Assembly (NCBI GenBank): GCA_013152275.1
Contig: JAADGS010000099.1
Location: forward strand, 1 to 52,946
DNA from: Actinomycetota bacterium
GTDB taxonomy: Bacteria > Actinomycetota > Acidimicrobiia > Spongiisociales > UBA4744
Direction: 5' to 3'
DNA length: 52,946 nt
Of the stretch, positions 25,734 to 34,400 are shown in pieces. Position numbers and translations under genes: made by a program. Each line of letters opens with the position of its first letter. Within the stretch, counting starts at the first letter, position 1. The notes under the pieces are model-generated. The model was given only the letters and a program-made list of their open reading frames with translations, did no database searches and was not told the DNA's origin.

Positions 25734-25957
25734 GTCTCTTCGAACGCCTGATAGAGCCGGTCCTTGTCCTCGAGATCGAACCGGGCGCCCATGTCTTGAC
25801 TCGTCCACGACAATTCGGATGGATCGGCCTCGGGTCCGAAGATCGCTCGCACCGACAGTTCGGACACGAGCCTGCTGAGGGTCTTGCCTTCCGCGGCCCG
25901 CCGCTTCTTCATTTCTGCCGGCAGGGAGCTGTCGAGATCGATCGTCGTTCAGGGCAT
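25730..25957 (-). pseudogene. VapB-like antitoxin with a TGA at codon 3
   Basis: Reading from ATG 25957 gives M-P-stop-TTIDLDSSLPAEMKKRRA, then EGKTLSRLVSELSV and an acidic toxin-binding tail ending QAFEET. The TTIDLDSSL strand is the DNA-binding part of ribbon-helix-helix antitoxins, so the natural start is upstream of the TGA at 25951-25949, probably a CGA to TGA change. Translation from the internal ATG 25912 would give a 60-residue protein without the DNA-binding strand but with the toxin-neutralising tail. No Shine-Dalgarno is seen before either ATG. It overlaps vapC by 4 bases. Confidence 0.6.
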
Positions 25958-25994
25958 GACACACATGATGTTGCACGTCATCGCATCAGATGCA

Positions 25995-26894
25995 TCACCC
26001 GTCCACGTCCCACGGCGGAGCATCGAGCACGGTCGAGCCGTCCACCCACAGTGAGAGCGGCCAGCGGTTCCCTGCCGCGTCGGCAACCGTCACGACGATG
26101 CGCCAGCCGCCCGCCGCTCGGACCGCGGAGATCACCTTCGGATCACTCCCCCAGCCGTCGGCCTCATCCTCGACCACCGCCAGCAAAGATCTTGGGGGAT
26201 CTTCCTCCCCCTCTGGCCACAGAGCAACCCCGGCATCGGCCGGCACAACGGCGGGAGATGGCAGATCCACTACCGATGCCTTACCGTCCGTCACTTCGAT
26301 CACCACACCGACCGCACGCACCGGCAGTCTGGTCAGCGACTGCGTGTCAGGCCCGGCAAGCATCCCAAACACCACCGTTGCCCTGAAGAGATCCGGACCA
26401 ACGGTCCTGATCTCGGCACTGCGCGCCCACTCGACATACGACACCCCGGTTCCCCCGCCCGTGGGTATCTCGGCTCCGTCGGGAAGCGCCGCCACAACAC
26501 CGAGTGCCTCACCCGGACGGCCACCACTCCCGAAGTAGTCCCGCACGAACCACTCCGCCCGAACTGCCGCGAGCTGCTCCTGAGATCCGGGTACCAGTGC
26601 CATCAGGTCGGCCTCCGAATACAGCGGTGCCGTGGTCGACACGACGGTCGGAACGACGGTCGACACAACAGGTGATGTCGTCGATATCACGCTCGGGACA
26701 GCTTCGGAAGATGCCGGTGGTCCACCGGGAAGTGCCCGGGCCACGACCACGCCCAGCGCGGCCATGGCAAGCACGCCGGCGGCCACATAGGCGACCCATC
26801 GCGGGAACGGACGTTGTTGGGTCACGAGTTCAGACCACGGGATACTCTCGAGTTGCTCGTCGAGTGTGTCGTCCTCGTCGATATGTAGATCCAC
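25995..26894 (-). CDS. Single-pass membrane protein with extracytoplasmic domain
   Basis: About 299 residues from GTG 26894, which has GGAGA five bases upstream; an ATG at 26951 in frame lacks such a site. An acidic cytoplasmic N-terminus (DEDDTLDEQLESIPW) leads to one membrane segment (VAYVAAGVLAMAALGVVVA, about residues 34-54), a serine/threonine/valine linker, and an extracytoplasmic domain of about 200 residues (EWFVRDYFGSGG, then FRATVVFGML and WRIVVTVADAAG) with an NTF2-like look. I do not recognise the family. Its neighbour at 27000 has the same architecture in the opposite direction. Confidence 0.72.
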   Translation of the reverse strand: MDLHIDEDDTLDEQLESIPWSELVTQQRPFPRWVAYVAAGVLAMAALGVVVARALPGGPPASSEAVPSVISTTSPVVSTVVPTVVSTTAPLYSEADLMALVPGSQEQLAAVRAEWFVRDYFGSGGRPGEALGVVAALPDGAEIPTGGGTGVSYVEWARSAEIRTVGPDLFRATVVFGMLAGPDTQSLTRLPVRAVGVVIEVTDGKASVVDLPSPAVVPADAGVALWPEGEEDPPRSLLAVVEDEADGWGSDPKVISAVRAAGGWRIVVTVADAAGNRWPLSLWVDGSTVLDAPPWDVDG

Positions 26895-26999
26895 AGCGTC
26901 TCCTTCGTCCGGGGGTAAGGCGAACGTACGCCGCCGCGGAGACTCAAACAAGGGGTTTGCTTCCAGAACTTGCTTCCGGTCCGCTAACGTTGGACCGCG

Positions 27000-27611
27000 A
27001 TGAGCAACCCCGACCCGAAGCCTGGACGCTGGATCCTTCCTCTGATCATCATCGGCATGGTTGGTTTCACATACTTCTTCGTCAGCAGCCTTCCCTCACC
27101 CCAGCCTGTGGGCACGACGACGACGACCTCCGCGCGGACGACGACCTCGACAACGGAGGCAGGACCCGGCAGCTCCACCACGAGCACGACGATCCCCGAC
27201 GACGTGCAGGCCTACCTCGACAAGATGGCGGAGAAGAAAGCCGATCTGGACGCGCTCTCGACCGACCTCCTGGCAGCAAACGATCGCTGGGACCACAAGG
27301 CCGATACCGGTGCCACGTATTCGGAGACCAAGGCCGCCTTCCAGAAAGCTGTCGATGAAGCCACCGTCTTCTCCGACAGCATCGCGGCGACGACCCTTCC
27401 TGCCGGCTATTCGGATCTCGCGAGCTTGCACGCCGACCTCTCGACTGCCGCTGCCAAGATCCTGAAGGCCACCATCGCGGCCCTCGACGGACTCCAGTCC
27501 TCGGACACGGGTCAAAAACGCGCAGCTGCGATCGAGGAGTTCAACACGGCGGTCGCCGAGTTCAATGCCGTCTATGACAGCCTCGCTGCGGCGGCGACCC
27601 CAACGGGTTAG
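27000..27611 (+). CDS. Membrane-anchored secreted protein with threonine-rich linker
   Basis: A 203-residue protein: short cytoplasmic N-terminus, membrane anchor ILPLIIIGMVGFTYFFVS (about residues 12-29), a threonine/serine linker (about 38-66), then an all-alpha domain (QAYLDKMAEKKADLDALST through AEFNAVYDSLAAA) that should form a helical bundle or coiled coil. No catalytic motif is seen and I cannot assign a function. It is divergent from the single-pass protein at 25995-26894, with 105 bases between them. Confidence 0.7.
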   Translation: MSNPDPKPGRWILPLIIIGMVGFTYFFVSSLPSPQPVGTTTTTSARTTTSTTEAGPGSSTTSTTIPDDVQAYLDKMAEKKADLDALSTDLLAANDRWDHKADTGATYSETKAAFQKAVDEATVFSDSIAATTLPAGYSDLASLHADLSTAAAKILKATIAALDGLQSSDTGQKRAAAIEEFNTAVAEFNAVYDSLAAAATPTG

Positions 27612-27737
27612 AGCGGTCCCGGCACCGGCTCCGTGTCATGAGAGCGAAAGCGCCGTGGCAGCCAAGAAAGAAGGGGACAGGTTCCCTCCTGACGGGACGT
27701 TGAGCAAGCAACACCCTCCTGCCGGCTCACAGTGGTA

Positions 27738-27860
27738 CCCGTTCCGGCTTCGTGGTACTCCCCCCCGGGAAGCGGAGCGACCGTTGGGGAAAGAAGTGGT
27801 CGCTGCGCTCCCTGGGGAGAGATATGGTCGCTCCGCCCACCGAGGGGGAAACTCCCGAGA
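27738..27860. repeat. GC-rich palindromic repeat cluster, copy B
   Basis: It begins TTCCGGCTTCGTGGTACT followed by a C run, closely matching the opening at about 6326, and continues with hairpin units such as GTGGTCGCTGCGCTCCC and ATGGTCGCTCCGCCC separated by G runs. It ends at the stop codon of glnA and so may end glnA transcription. Just upstream, AAGGGGACAGGTTCCC (about 27671-27686) is a further short near-palindrome of a kind often scattered in bacterial intergenic DNA. Confidence 0.5.
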
Positions 27861-27863
27861 CTC

Positions 27864-29288
27864 TCAGATGTCGTAGTAGAGGTGGAACTCGTACGGGTGC
27901 GGCCGCAAACGCATCACATCGACCTCGCTGGAGCGCTTGTAGGCGATCCACGTATCGATGAGATCCTGGGTGAACACCTCACCTTTGAGCAGGAAGTCGT
28001 GGTCGGCTTCCAGCGCGTCGAGCGCCTCCTCGAGGCTCCCCGGCACCGACGGCAGGTTCGACAGTTCCTCCGGCGGCAGGTCGTAGATGTCCTTGTCGAC
28101 GGGCGGTGGCGGTTCGATCCGATTCTGAATCCCGTCGAGACCGGCCATGAGCATCGCCGAGAAGGCCAGGTACGGGTTCGCCGACGGATCTGGACAGCGA
28201 AACTCCAGGCGCTTCGCAGCCGGCTTCTGTGAATACAACGGGATGCGCACGGCCGCCGACCGGTTCCTCTGGCTGTACACCAGGTTCACCGGTGCTTCAA
28301 AACCGGGCACGAGTCGCCGGTAGGAGTTCGTTGTCGGTGCGGCAAACGCGAGCACGGCGTCCGCATGCTTCAAGAGGCCTCCGATGTACCAGCGAGCCAT
28401 GTCGGACAGGCCTGCGTAACCGCTTTCGTCGTAGAACAGCGGCTTGCCGTCGGTCCACAGCGACTGGTGGGTGTGCATCCCGGAACCGTTGTCCTCGAAG
28501 ATCGGTTTCGGCATGAACGTCACCGTCTTGCCTGCTCTCCATGCAGTGTTCTTGACGAGGTACTTGAACAGCGTCACGTGGTCCGCCTGCTTCAGAAGCG
28601 TCTCGTAGCGGATATCGATCTCGGCCTGGCCGGCGGTGCCGACCTCGTGGTGATGGACCTCGACCTCGATGCCGGCGTCTTCGAGCAGGGCGGTCATCTC
28701 CGAACGGAGATCCTGGAAATGATCCGTCGGCGGCACCGGGAAGTAACCCTCCTTGTAGCCGGGTTTGTAGCCGAGGTTGCCACCTGCTTCATCTGCCCCG
28801 CTGTTCCAGGCCCCCTCCACCGAGTTGACCTCGTAGAACGCGGAATGCTGATTCTGATCGAACCGGACGGAGTCGAAGATGTAGAACTCGGCTTCCGGAC
28901 CCCAGTAAGACGTCTCGGCGATCCCCGTACCCTGCAGATAGGCCTCGGCCTTCTTGGCGATATAGCGAGGGTCGCGATCGTACGGCTCACCGGTGGTCGG
29001 ATCATGCACGAAGCAGTAGATCAACAGCGTCTTGTGCGCCATGAACGGATCGGGCGTCGCCGTCGAAGCATCGGGAAGCAGCAACATGTCCGATTCCTGG
29101 ATCTCCCGAAAACCGCGGATCGAGGACCCGTCGAACCCGAATCCCTCTTCGAAGCCGGCTTCGGTCAACGTCCCGGCCGGAATCGTGAAGTGCTGCACCT
29201 GGCCTGGCAGGTCACAGAAACGAAGGTCGACGAACTCGAATCCTTCTTCTTCGATGTATCGGATCAACTCGCTGGGCGCGTACGACAA
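27864..29288 (-). CDS. glnA: Glutamine synthetase type I
   Basis: A 474-residue enzyme that makes glutamine from glutamate, ammonia and ATP. The start is TTG 29288 with GGAGGAG five bases upstream. Signatures are [12 protein letters not shown], the metal and substrate region ([27 protein letters not shown]), [18 protein letters not shown], and [19 protein letters not shown]. The adenylylation-site tyrosine lies in DIYDLPPEE, so control by GlnE is possible. It diverges from glnA2 across a 144-base region that carries a GlnR-like half-site array. Confidence 0.96.
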   Translation of the reverse strand: MSYAPSELIRYIEEEGFEFVDLRFCDLPGQVQHFTIPAGTLTEAGFEEGFGFDGSSIRGFREIQESDMLLLPDASTATPDPFMAHKTLLIYCFVHDPTTGEPYDRDPRYIAKKAEAYLQGTGIAETSYWGPEAEFYIFDSVRFDQNQHSAFYEVNSVEGAWNSGADEAGGNLGYKPGYKEGYFPVPPTDHFQDLRSEMTALLEDAGIEVEVHHHEVGTAGQAEIDIRYETLLKQADHVTLFKYLVKNTAWRAGKTVTFMPKPIFEDNGSGMHTHQSLWTDGKPLFYDESGYAGLSDMARWYIGGLLKHADAVLAFAAPTTNSYRRLVPGFEAPVNLVYSQRNRSAAVRIPLYSQKPAAKRLEFRCPDPSANPYLAFSAMLMAGLDGIQNRIEPPPPVDKDIYDLPPEELSNLPSVPGSLEEALDALEADHDFLLKGEVFTQDLIDTWIAYKRSSEVDVMRLRPHPYEFHLYYDI

Positions 29289-29330
29289 GAATGCTCCTCC
29301 TGGAAGACATGTGGTTTATACCCGAGGAGC

Positions 29331-29380
29331 GTTTCGCGTCAGTTGCCGGAATGTGAACGCCGTGTTTCATCTCTCGTTTC
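29331..29380. promoter_or_regulatory. 11-bp-phased half-site array between glnA and glnA2
   Basis: GTTTC at 29331, GTTGC at 29342, GTGAA at 29353, GTTTC at 29364 and GTTTC at 29376 repeat at 11, 11, 11 and 12 bp. On the minus strand these read GAAAC, GAAAC, TTCAC, GCAAC, GAAAC, close to the gTnAC-n6-GaAAC half-sites reported for actinobacterial GlnR. The array ends 43 bases from the glnA start and 53 from the glnA2 start. The GlnR-like gene is downstream of glnA2. Confidence 0.6.
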
Positions 29381-29432
29381 GAGTCGATGCCCGGCCCCGG
29401 CTCCGCTACCTTCTGTAGAGAAAGGAGCCCCA

Positions 29433-30758
29433 ATGGAGAGACAAGCCGAATACGTGCTCCGAACCGTCGAGGAACGAGGGATCCGTTTCATCCGCCTGTG
29501 GTTCACGGATGTACAGGGATTCCTGAAGTCGGTCGCGATCAATCCCGCCGAACTGGAGGTCGCCTTCTCCGAGGGAATGACCTTCGACGGGTCGGCCATC
29601 GACGGATACGCGCGCGTTCAAGAAGCCGACATGATTGCCAAGCCCGATCCTTCCACGTTTCAAATCATCCCGTGGCGGCCCGAACAGCAGGTCGCACGGA
29701 TGTTCTGCGATATCCTCACTCCGAGCGGTGAGCCCTTCGATGGCGACCCACGCTGGGTCTTGAAACGTAACCTTCGTCGGGCGGCCGACCTGGGATTCAC
29801 GTTCTTCGTCGGACCCGAATTGGAGTGGTTCTATTTCAAAGACTCGGGTCCGAACCCGCAAGTGCTCGACCGGGGCGGCTATTTCGACCTGACGCCGCTC
29901 GATGTGGCCCAGGAGTACCGGCGCACGACGATCAACGCGCTCGAGCAACTCGGCATCCCCGTCGAATCGTCGCACCACGAGGTCGCTCCCAGTCAGCACG
30001 AGATCGACCTGCGCTACACCGACGCGCTCACGATGGCGGACAACGTGATGACGTATCGGCTCGCCGTCAAGGAGGTCGCCATCGAGCACGGCATCTACGC
30101 GACGTTCATGCCCAAGCCCTTGGCCAACCACGACGGCAACGGAATGCACGTGCACCTGTCGCTCTTCGAGGGAGACCGCAACGCGTTCTACGAGGCCGGA
30201 TCCGACCTGGGCCTTTCGAAGGTTGCCCAGAGCTTCATCGCCGGGCTCATCAAGCACGGCCCGGAGATCACCGGGGTGACCAACCAATGGGTCAACTCGT
30301 ACAAGCGCCTCGTATCCGGATTCGACGCCCCCCTCTACCTGACGTGGGCCCGCAACAACCAGTCCGCGTTGGTGAGGGTGCCGTCGGTCAAGGCGGGCAA
30401 ACAGGCGTCGACGCGTGTCGAATACCGGGCACCGGACGCCGCATGCAACCCGTACATGGCCTTCTCGGTGTTGCTGGCAGCCGGTCTGACAGGAATCGAG
30501 AACGCATACGAGCTCTCCCCAGAGATGCCCCGGAACGTATACGACCTGACCAAGGCCGAGCGTGCGGCCGCGGACATAGGGACACTCCCGTCGAACCTGT
30601 CGGAAGCCCTTGACCTGATGGAGGACTCCGAGCTGGTGGCCGAGGCGCTCGGCGAGCACATGTTCGGTTGGTTCCTCAAGAACAAGCGCAAAGAGTGGGA
30701 CCGCTACCAACGTCACGTCTCACAGTTCGAGCTCGAGGAGTACCTCCCGATTCTCTGA
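29433..30758 (+). CDS. glnA2: Glutamine synthetase, GlnA2 type
   Basis: A 441-residue GS-I protein starting at ATG 29433 behind AAAGGAG. It has TFDGSAIDGYARVQEADM, FFVGPELEWFYF, ESSHHEVAPSQHEIDLRY, KPLANHDGNGMHVHLSLF and EYRAPDAACNPYMAFSVL, so the catalytic core is complete. It lacks a clear NLYDLPPEE adenylylation segment; NVYDLTKAE lies there instead, with the tyrosine kept but the context changed, as in GlnA2 proteins. Its main substrate could be glutamate or another gamma-glutamyl acceptor such as a polyamine. The next gene overlaps by one base. Confidence 0.9.
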   Translation: MERQAEYVLRTVEERGIRFIRLWFTDVQGFLKSVAINPAELEVAFSEGMTFDGSAIDGYARVQEADMIAKPDPSTFQIIPWRPEQQVARMFCDILTPSGEPFDGDPRWVLKRNLRRAADLGFTFFVGPELEWFYFKDSGPNPQVLDRGGYFDLTPLDVAQEYRRTTINALEQLGIPVESSHHEVAPSQHEIDLRYTDALTMADNVMTYRLAVKEVAIEHGIYATFMPKPLANHDGNGMHVHLSLFEGDRNAFYEAGSDLGLSKVAQSFIAGLIKHGPEITGVTNQWVNSYKRLVSGFDAPLYLTWARNNQSALVRVPSVKAGKQASTRVEYRAPDAACNPYMAFSVLLAAGLTGIENAYELSPEMPRNVYDLTKAERAAADIGTLPSNLSEALDLMEDSELVAEALGEHMFGWFLKNKRKEWDRYQRHVSQFELEEYLPIL

Positions 30759-31384
30759 TGCTGATTGCCGTCATCCCCCCCAAGCCGTCCAAGGGCCTCA
30801 CCGAGGCTCTCCTCGTCGCGGGCGTCACGTGGCGCCCGGCGCACGACCCAAGCGACGACTGGGACGAGGCCGGCGTGCTCCTCGTCGAATTGGGTGATGA
30901 CCCGGAGGGCCACCTCGCCTCGGCACGACGAATCTACGAGCGGTCGGGACTGCCGGCGGTCGCCGTGGCCGATCGTGCCGCCGCCGCGACGTTGGAGACC
31001 GCAGGGTTCCTCATGGACTTCATGTTCAACCCGCCGGATCCCGTGGAGCTGCGACTACGGCTGCGAAGACTGGCCGACGGGGCCGACGAGACCGAGGTGC
31101 TGCGCTTCAAGGATCTCGAGATGAACACGGCCACGTATCAGGCGCGCCTCGACGGAGTCCCCCTCGACATGGCCTACATGGAGTACGAGCTGCTCCGCTT
31201 CTTCGTCCAGCATCCGGGGAGGGTGTGGAGTCGTGAACAGCTTCTCTCGCGAGTGTGGGGGTATGACTACTTTGGCGGGGCACGCACCGTCGATGTCCAC
31301 GTGCGACGGCTCCGGGCGAAACTGGGCGAGCAGCGTGCCCGCTGGATCTCCACGGTGCGGTCGGTCGGCTACCGGTTCGGTTGA
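30758..31384 (+). CDS. GlnR-like OmpR-family transcriptional regulator
   Basis: A 208-residue protein whose ATG shares a base with the glnA2 stop (TGATG). The C-terminal winged helix (YEVLRF-like MEYELLRFFVQHPGRVWSRE, VWGYDYFGGARTVDVHVR, VRSVGYRFG) is very like GlnR. The N-terminal receiver-like domain is degenerate: the usual phosphorylated aspartate position reads LLVELGDD, with glutamate, and no obvious phosphorylation pocket is seen, as expected for GlnR, which acts without a kinase. It is likely the nitrogen regulator of the flanking glutamine synthetase genes. The alternative is another orphan OmpR-type regulator. Confidence 0.8.
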   Translation: MLIAVIPPKPSKGLTEALLVAGVTWRPAHDPSDDWDEAGVLLVELGDDPEGHLASARRIYERSGLPAVAVADRAAAATLETAGFLMDFMFNPPDPVELRLRLRRLADGADETEVLRFKDLEMNTATYQARLDGVPLDMAYMEYELLRFFVQHPGRVWSREQLLSRVWGYDYFGGARTVDVHVRRLRAKLGEQRARWISTVRSVGYRFG

Positions 31385-31441
31385 CCGTTCTCGTGACGCT
31401 TCAGGGGAATAATCCCCACCAAGCGTCACAAGAACGGTCAA
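31381..31441. repeat. Dispersed palindrome, copy 1
   Basis: A 61-base palindrome with 21-base arms (one mismatch): TTGACCGTTCTCGTGACGCT at the left, its complement at the right, and an inner GGGGAATAATCCCC. It spans the convergent ends of the GlnR-like gene and the NTPase-propeller gene and supplies both stop codons (TGA 31382-31384 on plus, 31440-31438 on minus). It is likely a bidirectional terminator here. Related copies lie at 36164-36214 and 43706-43756. Confidence 0.85.
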
Positions 31442-34400
31442 CGACACTCCGGCGGGTTCGAACAGCCGATCGCCACGATCGTGCCGCTCAGATCGCCAAC
31501 GATGATTGCACCGTCCAGGATCGCAGGCCGGCTGACAACCCGCCCATCCAACAAGTACCTCCAGAGCTCTTCGTGCGTCTCGAGATCGACCGCGTAGAGA
31601 TACGGCTCGTCGGTCGTGAAGTAGAGCACACCATCGCCGACGATCGGCCATCCGACTCTTCCTTCGAGAGGTGAGACCGTGCTTGTGCTCGGGAACTGCC
31701 AGAGCTGCCGGCGCGACACCGCATCCCACGCCTGGATGAAATTGTCGTTGGCGATGTACAGGACACCGTCCGCGTACGCGGGTGGCGACGTAACCGTGAT
31801 GCTGAGCAGGATGCCGGCTTCCGGGTTGCACGATCCGACCTGGACCGCATACAGATTCTGGGCATCCCGCGCGGGAATGAACACCGTGTCACCTGCGATC
31901 ACCGGCGGAGAAACGATCGTGTCTCCGGTATCGAAGCACTTTCTGGCCTCGCCCGTCAACGCATCGACAGCCCACAAGATCCCTCCCTCCGTGGGAACGT
32001 ACAGGATGCCATCGGCCGCGGCAGACGCCGCCCTGATCGGACTGGCGAGGTCGACATGCCAGCGCTCGTCGAATGGATCTGCCGTATCGGCTGCGTACAG
32101 GACACCCCGATTCGTCCCGAAGTAGACGGTGTCACCGAGCACGAGCGGCGCGCTGACAATCTCTCCGTCTACGACACCTTCCGTCGGAAACTGCCATACC
32201 TGCGCAGTCCGCTTGCGGGCATCGCTGCGAATCCGAAGCACACCGTCCTTGCTCCCGTAGTAGACCCGCATCCCACTGGTCGGATCGAGTCCGCTCATAC
32301 TCGTCAGGAATGCCAGAGTGGGCGGACCGATGATTCCATCTCCGGCGGAGTCCTCGATCCACAACGGCGGAACCCCGGAGGGCATCGCGATGCCGTAGAG
32401 ACTGCCGTCCTCGCTCCCGAAGATCACGCTCTCGCCGAACACGGCGGGCGACGATTCGATCCTGCCGCCGGCGGTGTATTTCCAGTAGTAGCCGTCGGCC
32501 GAACGCACACCTGTCCGTCTCGATGCGCCGGTATTGTGCGCGAGCCGTTCCTGATCGTCCAGATCGCCCGCGAACGTCCACTGGCCGACGACTGTGTTCT
32601 TGGCCGGAGGTCCGAGTTCGGTCTCCCAAATCTCCGGTGGACGAGTCGTCGTCGTGGTCGTTGGGGCGATCACGACAGGGGCGACCGTCGTCGTCGTTGG
32701 CGGCGGATTGACGACCCTGGCGAGGAACCCGCCACCGAGACCGATCGCCGTCACGGCGACCACGGCGGCGGCAACGCGAATCGAAGTCCATCGGAAGGGG
32801 CGTTTGCGCCGCTTCAAACCTCTCGCACGCCGTTGTGCCGGGCTGACCAGCCTGCCTTCGACACCGAGGCCTGCGTCTTGGAGTGCCTGCTCCAACTCCA
32901 CCGAGAGTCGCTCGGATGCCTCGTGGTACGCCTCGTCCCCGACTTCGGGAGCTGCGAGCGCTGCTGCAATCTCCGGAAGCGCCTGCCATGCCTCCCGCCA
33001 CTCTTCGGGGATGTGCGCTGCCATCGCCTTGACCGATGTGATCACCGCTGCAGCTCCCGGCTTGTTCCACAAGCGCCCCGCTTCAGCGGCTTCTGCGGCG
33101 ACCCCCGCCACTCCGAGTTGATCCGCGAGTGCCATCGCCTCGGCTGCCAGAGACGGGTCCCGTTCGGCTTTCGATCGAACGATGAGCAGCCGCGCCGCAG
33201 CGAGATACCACTCCGACTGCAGCAATTCGTCGGTGAGATCGAACGCTTCATCGGCATTCCATGCGTCTCCACTCGCCACACCGATGGCGAGCTGCACAAC
33301 TCGAATCCGCAGACGCCATCTGCGCCCATCGACACCCTTCGGACAGCTTTCGAGTGCCGCCTGCGCCTCTTCTTTCGCCTCTGCCGTCCGGCCCACACCG
33401 AACAGGGCTCTGGCCCGCAGGTATCGGGCGCTGTTCTCCCAGGCAGGTAGCTGCTGGAGAACCAATGCCAGCGTTTTGTCGGCAGCTTCGAGTGCCGTGT
33501 CCCATGCACCGAAACGAATCGCGCCCTCGGCAAGCGCCATGTGCGCCAGGAAGACGGGGCCGGCACTTACGTCGGCATGCCGGATCGACCGGCGCCTCAC
33601 AGCGAGAGCCCGGTCTGGGCGCCCGGCCATGAACAGTGCTCGAGACCACCACGCTTCCCTGTCCGCCATCAAAGCCGGTCCACCGGTGCATCTGGCCTCG
33701 TCGACGAGTCTCGCGAAACCGATCTCTGCGTCGCGCGCTCTCCCTTGGTCGAAGGCCACCCACGCCTCGTTGTAGCGCCCTCGCTGCTGCTGCTGTGCCG
33801 TCCCGTGGGAAGAGAGAATCTTCAACCCTTTGTCGAGTTCTGCATCGGCCTCCTGAGCGAATCCGAGTCGGGCGAGGGTTCTCGCGTGCAGCGTCAAAAG
33901 AGATCCGAGCATTCCGAACTCACCGGCGAGGATGGCTTCCAGAAGCCCTTCCGCCACCAGACGCTCGGCCTCTTGGGGAAGCTGCCGGTCGTCCGCAACC
34001 TGCCCTGCGTGGCCGAGCGCGTGGACGCGGTCGACACCAGACAACCGGTCTGCGGCCACCGTGAGGTCCTCCGCCGCCAGTTCCGACCAACCGGCAAGCC
34101 GGTAGCAGGTAGCTCGCGCCAGGCGGAGTTTTCCCTCCAGTTCGGGGTCTTCCGTGCCGGATGCCTCGTATGCACGAAGCGCACCATCGAGCAACGGATA
34201 CGCCTCCGCGAGATGCTGCCGATCCGCTCGCTCCAGGCCTGCGCGGGCCAGCAGGGGAAGTGCGTCTCCCCACCGGGCAGCATCGAGGTAATAGCCGCCG
34301 ACGAGACCGGGATCCCGCTCTGCGATTCCCGTACGAACGCCGGCATCGGCAAGAGCGCCATACAGTGCGGCTGTCCGCACAGAGCCCAGATACTCCCCGA

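Noticed and set aside
25730-25957. Reading the TGA of the antitoxin (or of the integrase at 50326-50324) as selenocysteine because selA and selB are nearby
   Set aside because: The TGA replaces no catalytic cysteine, the families are not selenoproteins, and no SECIS hairpin is apparent just after it. A CGA to TGA change is simpler.
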